NCBI RefSeq assembly: GCF_014805625.2
Contig: NW_023998520.1
Location: 223,972 to 287,971, forward strand
Origin: Glossina fuscipes
Lineage: Eukaryota; Arthropoda; Insecta; Diptera; Glossinidae
Direction: 5' to 3'
DNA: 64,000 nucleotides
Shown here: positions 11,291-23,179 of the stretch, in pieces
Layout of the letters: each line of letters starts with the position of its first letter
Numbering within the stretch: the stretch's first letter is position 1
Position numbers and translations under genes: made by a program
The notes under the pieces: generated by a model
Seen by the model: only the letters and a program-made list of their open reading frames with translations
What the model was told of the DNA's origin: nothing
The model's database searches: none

Positions 11291-12629
11291 TAGATGATGC
11301 ATGATGCTTGAGACTCTGTTAAATGCTTAGATCGAGAGCCATATAAACACAGCCTTCCAACTTTTATAATTACTGAGCAGAGAGAGCAAAACCTACAAAC
11401 TTTTTGTTAAGAGAAACAGAGTTTCGCTCACTTTATGCTCCGCTGCGGGCTTCTGCTCTGACGAATCTGGCGCATTTCCGATATCGACCTGCTAAACTTA
11501 AAATCGATTCCTTCATTTTTGCGACGAGAAGAGTTAACAAGTAATACCGCACAGCCACGCAGATGGACAAACATGGCTTGATCAATTCACGCTGATCGAG
11601 AATATCTACAGTTTTTAGAGTCTTTCAAGTATCCTTTTGGGTGTTACATACATTATGAAAAAAAAACAAAAAGGTTATACCCCCATCCTTCAGTGGTGGG
11701 TCTGAGAAGATGAATGCGAAATTTTTTTGTTTGTTATTAATAACATTAAATATGTCTGTCTTGTGTAAAGGAAAAATAAAAAGCGATTATAATAAAATAG
11801 TGAAGAATTACAAAATATACATTCATTTATAATATAGCATTAACAAATACCAAAAGAGAAACTTAAATAAACAAAACGTGTTGTAGATTGTGTCTGGCTG
11901 CTGATGAGAATGTTGACGACGTCGACAATGATAGTAATTATGGCATGTCTCTAGTGGTTGTTACTGCTGTTGTAATTGTTCGAGAAGTTCCAAATATTTT
12001 GGCTGCTGCTGTTATTGTTTTTGTTGGCTTTGTTTTGGTTGCTGTTGGACGGCATCAGAAGTTTTTTCTTATGTTTTTCAATAATATATTTTTAAAGACG
12101 TAGAAGCCGCAATAGGCATAACGACAGGGTTGTTCATTGTAAATATCGATTAAGGAAAACGGAAAAGTAACCTTTTCTGTACTTGTTTCTGTTGTAATTG
12201 GCGTAGTATACGCACACATGTTATAAAAGATTTAATCAACATAAAATATATTGCACAAGTGGCACAAGTTAATGCCAATATATTTTTACAACACTTTTAC
12301 CCACTGTTCTTTTTTGTTAGCATAGTTATCCTCCTACGCATTTATTCATCGATTTCTGTTTGAAAGGTTTTTGATTTGTCTACTATAATTTTTCTTTTGT
12401 TTTTCTCCCTCTCTTTATTAACATTAATTTTTATATACGTTCACATGTATATATAAGTACAAAGCGACAGAACACTAAATAGTCATTATGTCAAGTATCG
12501 CGTATGTATACAAGCAAATGCACCAATATAATTTGCAATTAATTTTTTATTAACCATTTTTTTTCTAGGTCTAATCAAACAAATAATATATCGTATTTTA
12601 TTCATTTTTTTCATCTTTTATAGTAAAGA
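11291..12629. other. No gene; short CAA-rich tract on the minus strand
   Basis: The minus strand of about 11900-12060 reads as a Gln-rich stretch broken by stops, compatible with low-complexity CAA/CAG DNA or a decayed polyQ coding region. The rest is AT-rich and featureless. Confidence 0.35.
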
Positions 12630-13085
12630 TTGGTATGTGTAACGGCCGCGAACAAACCTTGGGTAGAGTGTCTGTGGGTCTGTGTCAACCGCAAGTATCG
12701 CAATAACGGCATGCCGTTAGGCAAAATCGTGTGATTTTTATAAATCGCATGATCTTGCGGGATATAATTGTTTTGTTCTTTTCTTCTTTTCCCTTTCATT
12801 AAGATAGGCAAAATCATGCGGTACTCCTTTTTTTGCTTTTACAAGAACAGGCAAAATCGTGTGATTTTGCGGTATTCCCGTTTTCCTTTGCTTTTGCAAG
12901 AATAAGCAAAATCGCATGATCTTGCGGGATTTTGCTTGCTTTTGCGAGAGTCGCGGCAAGCCGCTATAGAGAGCAACAGAAAGAAGAAGAGAAGAATTGA
13001 GCAGGGATGAGAAGTCTGTCTGTTTTTTGTTTCGAAGATAGAGGGGAGAATTACTTGGCCTCTGCTGAGGTGCGGACGTGTCCAC
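12630..13085 (-). repeat. Right arm of the long inverted repeat, with internal tandem units
   Basis: Partner of the 9.6-9.9 kb arm in opposite orientation. It additionally contains three to four diverged tandem copies of a 50-65 bp unit centred on AAAATCGYRTGATYTTGCGG (about 12718-12935). Each unit holds a short palindrome around GCATGATCTTGC. The frame that stays open here on the minus strand (12738-13085) is the product of these repeats and not a recognised protein. Confidence 0.55.
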
Positions 13086-14460
13086 GAGCTTGAACTAAAA
13101 ATGGATAAATAAAACTATTCTTAAAATTGAACCTTCAAGTGCACAGAGAGAAAAAAAAAAGGACAAAAGACTAACAGCAACTAACGTGAGAGATCTTTTG
13201 AAAGTTCCCGTGTAAAGAAGGTAGAATAGCGCTTAAAGCTTACAGTTTTGCAAAATAATGTATAAAAATAATGGAAAAAGAAGTTATTAACTAGAACTTT
13301 ATAAAAGAAATACAAGTTGGCAGGGATAAAGTAATTGTTATACGTTAAAAGAAAAAAGGGTTTGCTTGCATCGAGTAGAGAAATGTGAGGAAATCATCAT
13401 TACTGCTATTTTCGATAAATTTCCATGTGTGCAATATAAAAATGCATGTACGAATGAGTGCGTACAAATTACATAAAGAAATTGTGTATTTGATAGAATA
13501 ATATAATAAGTAAAATGACAAAGAAAATATTTAAGAAAAACACATATACTAGGGGCCACATAAAGAGAAGTGTGTGTAGAAAAAAATATTTTTTTCAACA
13601 AAGCAATGACTGAAAGAGAAAAAAAATCGAATAAAAGCCACTAACACATGAATACCTGAATTCGTTTGCAGAAACGACCCTCATATCAAAAAGAATAAAA
13701 GAAAAGCTCCAAACTTATTAAAATTTTTGAAGAGTGATTGAAAAATGTCTCTTAACTGAAGCAAGTCGTGAAAGAGAAACCAAAGCATAAGTGGATAAAG
13801 TTACCGTTTCTCTTCGTATCGCGGTTACCAAGCAAACCGCATAGCATTCATGTGTGAATATATTAATTTTAAACGTCATAGACGCTTTTGCGAAATAATA
13901 AACATTAAGGAGAATGTAAATAAGATAAAATTATGGAAATTTTGTATAAAATACACTTCCTATTACAATAGCTTTTGCGAAATAATATACATTAAGAAAA
14001 GGTTGTTAATATTGAAATATTTAAAAAGAAGAGAATTTACAAAAGAAGTGGTTACAATACCGAAGAAATCAAAAACCAGAAATTTGATGTAAATAAATTG
14101 GAAATTATATCTCACCAAATGGAGTTGTTTTTTTTCTTAAAGTAAAGAAGAAAAAATTAAATAATTAGAACGAAACGAACACAATCGGCCATAACAACGA
14201 TAACAGCAACGGCATGACGTACATCATTGATCGTCAATGAAATTCATAATAAAATTCATTGCACAAACGCTTTAAATTACGCAAAAAAAAAGGAGGAGGC
14301 AACACAACGAAGTGAAGAGGAAGAGGAAAAGGGGTGAATAAGAGGGCGACAGTGTAAGAAGAAGGAACCAGATAATGTAAGCAGCTACCACCGCAGACAC
14401 TAGCAACATACAGATTCACGGTCAGGTATTTTAATTCATTTATTTCCTTTTTGTTCTTCT
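13086..14460. other. No gene seen
   Basis: AT-rich DNA with A-rich plus strand. The few open frames have composition-driven Lys/Ile/Asn content and no domain. Confidence 0.4.
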
Positions 14461-14721
14461 TCTTGTCCTCTATTTACGGAGGAGCCCCGATGTGTGGCTG
14501 AGGGCAACCTGCCAACGCTGTGGCTGAGGTCAGGTGAGGAAGTGTGCATGTGATGGCACCGTAGGGAGGACGTCGGACGGTTGCAGACGGACTTACGGTG
14601 GACAGACAGACGATAGACAACCGACGAGTCTTTTTGTATTCTTTGTCATGAGGTTCAGAGAGCCAAACCCAATTAACAAATACGCTCTACCGGCAACAAA
14701 GGGGCTAGTACCGTGACAAAG

Positions 14722-15214
14722 TGGCGCCCAACGAAAGACCCAGACATTGCAAGAATTTCTATTTATTGATTAATACAAGAATATTTTACACTACAAGGAA
14801 TATAAAAATTTTCCTTTTGATTAACGTTGGTCGCACGACAAAGTGGCGCCCAACGTAATTAAAGCCCGGTGTAATTAAATGCAGTTTTTATTTTTGAATT
14901 CCTTTTTCCAATATAATTTTTTTGATTAACGTTGGTCGCTATAGAATTTTGACAAAGTGGCGCCCAACGTAAATTGACCTAGTATAAGATTTTTTCCATT
15001 TTGTGATAAACGTTATAAAAAAAAAGAGAAAAAAAAATTTTTTTTTCTTTTTATTGATTAACACGTTGGTCGCCATAGTACCTTTGACAAATTGGCGCCC
15101 AACGTAGTAAAACCCGTTATGGATTAATGTACAGTTGTGTTTTTGGGTATCTTTGATAAATCTCAGAAGACGTTGGTCGCCGTAGAACTTTGACAAAGTG
15201 GCGCCCAACGTGGG
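14722..15214 (+). repeat. Array of five PBS-like sites, four within hairpins
   Basis: TGGCGCCCAACG (or a close form) occurs at 14722, 14844, 14958, 15093 and 15199, spaced 106-135 bp apart. The last four are each preceded by ACGTTGGTCGC, so that the two arms form a 12-bp stem with one mismatch: 14824-14856, 14929-14970, 15063-15105 and 15170-15211. The loop contains TTGACAAAG or similar. The fifth site extends to 16 matching bases of TGGCGCCCAACGTGGG, the primer site complementary to tRNA-Lys1,2 used for example by foamy viruses; the first site has only 12. The spacers are otherwise dissimilar AT-rich DNA. Confidence 0.85.
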
Positions 15215-15239
15215 CTAACCGAATCAAATACGTTAATTC

Positions 15240-16525
15240 CTAATCTCAATGATTCGGATTTATTATTAAATAATCTTCTCGGTAAACGGCCTTTTTACTT
15301 CAGACGTATATATATATGTATAATCTTGATATAATGATTTTTGTTATAACAATCATACATACGTATATATATATACATACAAATGTATTTACGTGCACAC
15401 ACTTTTGAAGCGCAATACTTTGGATACAATATATATATAATCTTTACAAAAAATAAAAAAAGGGGGGTTCGCCAAACTGTTATCGCAGTTCTGTCGCTCC
15501 GGCGTGGATCTGTTGAGCAGGGCGGCAATAAAAAGGGGGGTTCCTGAGCGGTACGCCCACCAAATCGTGCATTTAAAACACAACAGGGGTCGACTGTTCA
15601 GGAGGTGGGAGAAGTCCTTTGTTGTGGGGTCCATGAAAAGTAATCAGGGGCGAAACCTCAGGTGCACACCCACAGCCGTGCTCAGCTACAGCACGGGAGT
15701 TAAAAGTAAAACAAAGTCTTAAAAGACAGTTCCTGATTTATAACCTTTTCTATTGTTAATATATTTATCTATAACATTTACTATTATTAATATCTTTACT
15801 TAATTAACGAAATGTAATGCAAACACTGTTCTAGGAAAGCAAAGATTTTATTCGCTTTCGAACGATAATAAAAGAAAAGTAGCAATAAAAATTTTGGGCT
15901 TGGAGAGCATTGCTTGCACCCCTATAAAAATTGTACACCCCATACGAGGGTTATAGAAAAAAAAAAGAAAGAAAAAAAACAAGAGATACAAAGAAAAGAA
16001 GTGGCATCAAGGGATTGGTTGCAACCCGTGGTGTATACGATATAAAAGAAGCAAATTTATATAAATATAAATAATAATATATAAATTTTCATTCGAGATA
16101 GTCGAAAAGAGTATCGCCTTAAGAAAGATTTAATTGAAATTAAAAGAATTGGAAGTGGATGTATATATACATTGAGTTACTTATATTAAAAAAAAAAAAA
16201 AAATAAATAAAAAAAAAGATATTGTTAAGCATTTATTGAAAACAAAAAAAAATAAATAAAAGGAAAAGAAACGTCTGCAAATAGAATAAGTATACAGAAA
16301 ATTTCTAATAACGAATACTGTAACCGCTTTGCTTGGTTTAATTCTCCCTTGTCTTGGCGGTCTGTTTTACCACATTGATTGCTTCATAGGTTCTATTGAT
16401 TATTTTGCTTTTGTTTCTCTTGTCGAGTACAGTAAGTTACGACTACGTAATTGGTTTGTTGAGTTAAGAAGGGGGGGTAGATTGGTCGGTGGATTTTTTT
16501 TTCGAAATTTTTGCTTAGTCCTTGC
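15240..16525. other. Interior of the LTR-type element, no gene
   Basis: Contains TA-repeat tracts (15305-15385), a GGGGGG-containing stretch near 15465-15545 and long A-runs (15960-16260). A G-run near 16468-16474, preceded by AAGAA, could be a polypurine tract. No retroviral protein was recognised. Confidence 0.35.
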
Positions 16526-16564
16526 CTACGCTCTACCGGCAACAAAGGGGCTCGTACCGTGACA

Positions 16565-18221
16565 TATGTTTATTTGTAATTTAAAACTGAATTTTCTTTC
16601 TCATATTTTAGTTCTCATATTACTACTAATTATTCGTAAAATTTAAACTATTTAAACTATTTGTTGACTTAAATTCAATGCACAACAAATCGCATAAAAT
16701 GTCCTTTCATTTTAATATACAAAAATATAATCAGACCAATTTACACACATTAACAACTAAAATCAATACACCCACTGCCATTTTTAGTCTTTCTCATCTT
16801 CTTTGCTGCCAGCATACAAATCTTTCAAGCATGCTAATATTTCTTTCAGACCGCCATTCATGGTCGTGTAAGTCAATGTAGACGTAACATATGTTACGAA
16901 AGGAAAGTGAAATGTTGCAGATCCTTTCAATGCGTGTGCAATATTTCTGAATCTTAACGTCTGCCGACGACGTGAATATCTTTCTTTTAGGTTAACTGAT
17001 CAGACCTTTTTACTTCAGACTAGAAAATTTGCATTATTGATTGATACTGATTGATATGTCCTTGAATCTAGGAAAGTTGAAGAAATTATGTCTTTTGTGG
17101 AAAACGCTCCTGTCTGCTTATTATTATTTTAATTAGTATAAAATCGAAAATGTGTTAAGTTTTAAGAATTTAGCGTTTAATTTTAACCTTAACGTTCATT
17201 CTCCTGAAAACAAATTTGTCCTTGCTTTTGTAAAGAGATAGTCGAAAAGTTCAAAGATCCATATGTTTTTAAATGTTTATAAACTGCGGTAGTACGGTCG
17301 CTTCTTGAGTAATGAGATATTGGAAATTATAAAGGTTATGATGACCTTTTAGAGTCAGTTTAACGTAATTTCTTAATATTTTCATTGAATGGGTTAAGTT
17401 GTGATCCTCGTCTATCCCTTCCACTGTGTGAGTAGGGATGAAAGCTGATTGATTTACCATATTCTGGAGGAGATGTTGTTTGCTTTGTCTATCGTCGAGT
17501 TAGTAAGGACTGATATTTATGCGTCGACTTTGCTTAAATGTTTCCTTCACCTTACCTTCTAGAATTTCCAGGCATTATTTGCCTATACAATTGTCACAAT
17601 GTCGAACCAAACACCAGCTTCATACTCTATTTCAAGTGCTGTGCAAATGATATAATGACTATTAATATCTCTTTGCTCTGCCTGTTCAGTGCCTTAATTA
17701 CATCAAAGGTATTATTTTACGCCAATTGTTGCCAGATTATCAAATTCTGGTTTTGTTCGTTTTATTTTCGAGCTTTTTAGTTATATATTAGATCATATAA
17801 AAAGTCTTTACGGCTTTCTCCGCGGGATGTGTTAACGTCTATATATCGGGCAAGCCTCATCTGATAGTCTTAAACGAACATATGCTTCAAGGTTGACATC
17901 TCAGCTTATATTTTTGGTGCAGATAGTTTTCTAATTCTTTACCCGTGTGAAAAGTTATATTAATATAAAAATAGGTGAAATATCTGAAAAAATAAGTTTT
18001 TTCACTATATAGAAAAATTGAAATCCGCGTAAACATGCCGAAAAATTTGTGAAATGTAGAATGAGAAGGCTGTGAGCCGAAAGCCCCAGGATTAGTTTGC
18101 TCGGTTCGCACGTCGCTTTTGCTAAAGTTGCTATTGTTATTAATTGATCTAATTTACATTGAAACATAACAAATTTATTGGCGTCATTGTCATTATTTAA
18201 TAAAAACAAATAATGTAGATA
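16565..18221. other. No gene seen
   Basis: AT-rich DNA with short open frames lacking any recognisable domain. Confidence 0.4.
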
Positions 18222-18730
18222 TGTCGAAGAGGAATAAATGTAAGTATGTTTTAATTTGTTTTTATTAACTCTCTTTAATAGTTAAGGGTTGTAACAGCAG
18301 GTCACCTTCCAAACAAAAATTGATTGGACTAGTGCTTTTTATTGCGGACTATCCCGAAGAAGGGCGTTGAAATTTTTCGCTCTAGCCAAATCTTTGGGTA
18401 GCGGTACAACGCGGTGAGTAATCTTTTAGTGTGCAATTTCCTATATGATTTTAATTGTTTTTTATGTGATAAGCGTATTATTTAAAAGGTTTAACATTTG
18501 TTTTCTTTTTATTATGTTCAGCTAAAAAATGAAGACTAAGAAAGGACACTTGGCACACTTGATTTGTTTCAAAAGCAAGTCGACAATGAAAGACGCTTCC
18601 AAAATCAATTATTATGGGAGCAAACTCAATTATTAAAGAAGAAAATCGATGGCAATGTGCTGAAGCTAAAAAAGAGTTATGGCGATTGACCTCTTTCGCC
18701 AGATCGCAAATGCTTTCAAGAATGATCATT
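18222..18730 (+). pseudogene. Spliced reading frame, possibly Myb/SANT-like, degraded
   Basis: ATG at 18222 opens MSKRNK and runs into a consensus donor (GTAAGTATG, 18240). The matching acceptor, after a pyrimidine-rich tract (CTTTAATAG), ends near 18282. The frame continues as SRSPSKQKLIGLVLFIADYPEEGR and then meets a stop; an alternative frame carries on with LKFFALAKSL. A second GTGAGTAA donor lies at about 18415 and an acceptor TTATGTTCAG at about 18522. It is followed by a coiled-coil-like stretch (DLFQKQVDNERRFQNQLLWE). The plan (basic N-terminus, helix with LIGLVLFIADYPE, trailing coiled coil) recalls the Myb/SANT-like regulatory proteins of Harbinger-type transposons, but that is inference. 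No Harbinger nuclease lies nearby. Confidence 0.35.
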
Positions 18731-19173
18731 TTAATTCTTTATGACATCTATACATTTTATATAAACATGTATATAATTCTATTATCAAGTGTGTTAATAG
18801 AATAATGAAATGAATATTAATGAGATAAAAAACTTATTATGAAAGTGTTAGTGCTATATTATTTCTGGTTTGTTTTACATACAGGTAGTGCAAGGAGATT
18901 AAAAACATATCCGTCTAATAAAAATTTTCTGTCGCGAAAAGTCATTCTGCCTAATATTGTAAAGTATGTCAATAGTTAGGAAGCTGTGTTTAAGCCTGCC
19001 TAATTGACCTGTCACAACAAAAAAAAAAGGATTTAAAGTATGATGCATGTCGAATTTATATCTGTCCTGTCTATAAGCTTGCCGTACTGTTTGTCTGCTT
19101 TATTCTTTTGCCCGTTAGTTCACGTATTTATGTTAATTTATCTGTTGAGTCATTGTCAGGTATTCAAACAAAC
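18731..19173. other. No gene seen
   Basis: AT-rich spacer between the spliced remnant and the 5' LTR at 19174. Confidence 0.4.
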
Positions 19174-19734
19174 CGTGAGGAGCCAAAGTCGTTCCTCGTT
19201 TTTGCTTCATAGGTTCTTCGACTCTGAGGGAGAACGCTAGAGTAAGTTAGGCAGAATTAGGTATAGGTAAAGAGAAATTAGAGTAAAGAGAAATCAGAAG
19301 AACGTGAGAGTAATTAGCTTAACATGAGTCAATGCTAGCGTAACTTAGAGAAAGTGAGTTGGTCGAGTGAAAGAAAGTTTTAGTCTAGTGCGGTGGTAGT
19401 AGGTCTTTAAATCAAGAAATGAATCTATATTTGAGGTATAAAAGATTCTGATCTTGAGTTATTTACTAAGTGCAAGATTAATTTAAAGTTGAAGTCTAAA
19501 AACTGTCATAAGGGAATAAATGGAAACAAAGTAAACGATCATTTGAATTCAAGGATTCTCATAGAATTTGTGAAATGGTGTTTGATATTATGAAACAAAG
19601 AAACAGAAACAATCTTAAACTCGCATAGAAATCATAAGAAAAATAAGTAAAACATCAAAAGAAAAATTCTTGTGAAACAAAATCTGGCGCCGCTGCGCTT
19701 ATCCCAGCACCAGTTATGTGATTTAGCTCTCACA
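19174..19734 (+). repeat. 5' LTR (561 bp)
   Basis: Starts CGTGAGGAGCC, where the solo copy has TGTGAGGACCC, and ends AGCTCTCACA. It carries a TATAAAAG box at 19437 and an alternation of GAGTAAAGAGAAAT-like units. It aligns with about 24345-24882 across most of its length, for example GAAAAATTCTTGTGAAACAA near the end of both. Confidence 0.8.
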
Positions 19735-19736
19735 AG

Positions 19737-19755
19737 TGGCGCCTGAGCAGGGACC
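19737..19755 (+). promoter_or_regulatory. Primer-binding site, tRNA-Lys type
   Basis: TGGCGCCTGAGCAGGGACC lies two bases after the 5' LTR. It matches 16 of the 18 bases of the tRNA-Lys3 primer site used by lentiviruses (TGGCGCCCGAACAGGGAC). Confidence 0.75.
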
Positions 19756-20394
19756 AATCTCAGCGAGAACGAGTAAGAAACATTTCTAGCAAGAAGAAAT
19801 ATAAGTTTAAAAGAAAAACTGATTGCGAAAAGTTAGTGAGTTTAATAAAAAAAGCAGTTATGAAATGGGTAAAATACTTAGCTAGAGAAAGAAGAAAATT
19901 TGTTAAAGAAAAAAATGAAAATAAAACGGCAGAGAAAATATTATTTGGAAAAAATCAAAGACCCCACACGTGAAGAACTCCAAGCGGTAAATAGTTTGTA
20001 TTTGTATTGCTTTCTTGCTTACTTTGCTCTTATCAGCGTTTTATCCCGAAAAAGATATAACCAAAGAAAATCAAATCTCGCGGCAGTTACTCCCATTACA
20101 TTGCTTGTTAAGGCCAAACAAAAAAATGTCGTGAACAATGCGTAAGAGATGACGTAAGTGCGAGTACAGCAAACAATTCGGTCCAAAAAAGGTTGCACGA
20201 AAGCGCAAAACATAAAAATAAACCCCGGCGAATTGATCAGAACAGCTACGGCGACGAAGATCGCAAAAGAGAACAATAGCGCGAGACTACGAACCGAACA
20301 GAAAACTTAGGCAGCCAACGACTAAAGGCGAGGGTGATATAATTTAATGTTTAAAATGGAAAGCAGAAGTCGTAGAAAATTTCTTGAGATTGCA

Positions 20395-21130
20395 GTTGAA
20401 CGATAAAAGAATTATAAAAGTTTTGTACAAGATACAAATTTTTTCAAAAGTAAACAAATTATTACCAAAATAAAAATTCAACGGGAAACATTGAGTTCCA
20501 AAAAAAAAAAAGAAAAGAGGTTTTATTAGCTTATAAACTAAACACACAACAATTGAAAATTAAAGATTTTATTTAGTGAAAGTTGATTAGAAGAATAAAT
20601 AATTTTGAAACAAGAAAACAAAAAAAATATTTCCAGACATCCTTAAGAAATTCAACCGAGATCAAAGGCAATATAAAACCTATGGAAAAATCACAATAAA
20701 AGTGCGTACAGTCAAATTAATACAGAGTACGTAAAGAATAGGAAGTAAGTGAACTATAAAAGAATTATAAAAGTTTTATACGAGACATAATTTTTTTTCC
20801 CAAAAATGTACAAATTATTACCAAAATAAAGATTCAAGGGAAGACATTGAATTCCAAAAAAAAGTGTTTTATTAGGTTATAAACTACAAACATCCACATA
20901 ACAATTGAACCTAAAGCTGTTATTTAGTGAATATTGATTAGAAAAACAAAAAACTTAGAAACCAGAAACCAAAAAAATCAAAACAAAAAGAAATTCAAGA
21001 GAGCTCAAGAGCGATATAAAAGCTATAGCAAATTACAAAAAAACTTAACAATCAATTCGTGAAGATGAGAAGAATAAGAAGCAGTAACTGAACGATCGAG
21101 GAATTATAAAGAGATACAAAAATTTCAAAA
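20395..21130 (+). repeat. Tandem repeat of about 350 bp in the leader
   Basis: Two nearly full units and the start of a third. The marker AGAATTATAAAAGTTTT occurs at 20408 and 20761, and AGGAATTATAAAGAGA at 21099, giving periods of about 353 and 338. Units share TACCAAAATAAA and TTATTTAGTGAA blocks. The region is A-rich and has no long frame. Confidence 0.75.
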
Positions 21131-21205
21131 ACAAGGATAATAATTCTCTATGTGAAGAGGAGGAACTTCAAGACTTTCATGGCCTTAATTAGCTAAACGA
21201 GCGCA

Positions 21206-21445
21206 CTATGTCAGTCGATGCGAAAAATTGCCGCTCATGTTGATGAAATTGTGCATAAACGCAAGAATGTTTACTATCTGAAGGTTAAATTCACCGATAA
21301 AGTAATCGATAGCGGTTGGAGCGATAATAACAAGAGCAGCAGTAGCAACAGCAGCTACCACATACCCACCATCATCAGTCTCTAAAGCAATTGCAGCCAA
21401 CCCATCCACCTTATGTCCCAGCGTCATTGAAGCTGTAATAACCAC
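21206..21445 (+). pseudogene. Unidentified coding fragment in the leader/gag region
   Basis: One plus-strand frame reads KIAAHVDEIVHKRKN followed by a YYLKVKFTDKVIDSGW stretch, then Asn/Ser repeats to a stop near 21384. The composition is that of a real protein and not a typical gag. It could be a captured host exon or an unusual gag N-terminus. No domain could be assigned. Confidence 0.3.
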
Positions 21446-21949
21446 TCAAGCGGTAGACAACAGCAGAAGTATGAGTACTGCAGCAGATGCCTTACATTCT
21501 ATTTGTAATTCTTTGAGATCTTTCGCCTATTTTCTTCTATTGCCGCATTTGTCACTTATAAGGAAGGAAAACTGCCGCACCATCACCGTCATCATCAACG
21601 AAAATAGCAACAACAGGTGAGAAAAAAAAATTATACCTTAAAAGATCATTTTTTTCATTCTAAGTAAGGCAGTGACGGTTTAGCGACTTTAAGAAGGAGA
21701 TAAACAAAAAAGAAAAACTTTCGTTCTCATTTTTCAATTATCTATTGTTTCGTTTGTCATATCTACCAATATTCCGTAAAATACTCAAAAGTCGGTTTGA
21801 GCTACAATTATTTCTTTGTTAAAATGCCATATAAAATTTAAATTTGTTGGAATAAACAAAACCTAGAAGTAACCCATAGAAGCAAACAATTATAATATTA
21901 CAAAACATCACGATTTCTTAGCGCCAACGAAGCTTTACTATTTGAAGAT

Positions 21950-22913
21950 TTGATGAATGGAATGTCTGACCCACCTAATGCTTTAACAATTAACTGGTCA
22001 TTGTCTACATGGCAGAGATATCGACAAGGACCGTTTGCCAGCAACCATGGTGGCGATGCTACGCGACCGGGTCTTAACGTGGTACCGCAACAACTGCCAA
22101 CGCTAGATGACCTGGAAGAAATTCAAGGCTGAGTTTGTGATGTTCTTCTTACCAACGCGTTAGTTCACCCGACTCGAAGATGACGTCCGCCGACGCACCC
22201 AGCGACCGAGAGAAAAATTTCAAGATTATGTGCTGGCCTTGCAAGACCTGGTGCGCCATATCGCGATGATGGAAAAGAAAAATTACAACGCATCTATATG
22301 AATGCGCAGCACGATTACTTGTGGTACATATGGCGTCGAGATTTCACCCATTTAGCCGAGCTCAGGCCAGGGATTTGGAGGCAACAACCATGGGCAACAC
22401 GTCACGAAAAGCTCTTAGAGAAGCATATCTAGAATTTCGGTCAGACGTTTGGCGGCCCGATTCACCGAACAACAGGGCGTGTGTACCGGATATAGTGCCG
22501 CAGGAGAGGCGAATAAATACGGCAATGACGTGCGCCAATGTGTCCAGGGCGGACACCATCAGTATAACTGCCCAAACCCACATGTCCTACACTGCTGGAT
22601 GTGCGGCCGAGGAGGTGTACGAACCATTAACACATCGAAATCTAGGCCTGCCATGCAACGAAGTTTGCAAGAACATAAATGCATCATCCGATCCTACATA
22701 CTGCCGTCCTCAGCGAAGTCAACGGTGCCATGCCTCAAATTGCGAACCAGAGTCAGCCACAGCGAACGACTTAAACTGGTAATGTCGGAGCCTATAGCGC
22801 TTTACGAGACCAGCAACAGTGATCAAGTTCAACGAGTCAACCTGATAGAATCGAGGTCCCTAGCGGCCTACGAGACCAGCCACCCGTGCTCAGTTTCGAT
22901 TTCAAAGAGGTAA
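21950..22913 (+). pseudogene. Gag remnant, Ty3/gypsy type
   Basis: Across three frames the capsid-like region reads RLPATMVAMLRDRVLTWYRN and FKAEFVMFFLP, followed by RRTQRPREKFQDYVLALQD and DYLWYIWRRDF, matching the Retrotrans_gag capsid pattern. A zinc-knuckle remnant follows near 22540-22625: the first knuckle keeps C-x4-H-x4-C but lacks its first Cys, and the second keeps only its CxxC. At least three frameshifts and several stops are present. In an intact element this protein would form the capsid and bind RNA; here it is dead. Confidence 0.75.
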
Positions 22914-23179
22914 CACCCAATACAAAGCTTTACCCACCGCCAGAGTCAAGTCAAAATATTGCGAGCCCTATGGTGGCCAACGTTTGCACACGAGCAGCAT
23001 TTACCGGCCAACTATCCGACATTCTAATGTGGGAAAGCCAAAGGTACGGGAGTGCTGATGGGACGACGCCACGCCTGATGGCACGGCACCCATCTTGGGA
23101 CAACAATCAAATTAGCCTGAACAGCATGTCATTATAACAACATCACGGGCGACACCACAACAACAGCTGAAAATCACAG

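Larger units (their letters stand above)
14480..16564 (+). mobile_element. Non-coding LTR-type element with multiple PBS-like sites
   Basis: Two copies of a roughly 38-bp segment (14681-14719 and 16526-16564, containing CTCTACCGGCAACAAAGGGG and ending GTACCGTGACA) bracket about 1.8 kb. The first is followed after AAG by a PBS-like TGGCGCCCAACG, the expected order of a 5' LTR end. The second would then be the end of the 3' LTR. Only these ends match clearly; the rest of the presumed LTRs cannot be aligned by eye, so the outer left boundary is a guess. There is no gag or pol between them. This suggests a small non-autonomous element (TRIM/LARD-like) or a heavily decayed one. Confidence 0.5.

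Noticed and set aside
12738..13085. 115-residue minus-strand frame
   Set aside because: It is produced by the tandem palindromic units of the inverted-repeat arm and shows no domain.
15504..15722. 72-codon plus-strand frame inside the LTR-type element as a possible gag
   Set aside because: No capsid or zinc-knuckle pattern, and it overlaps frames on the other strand of equal length.
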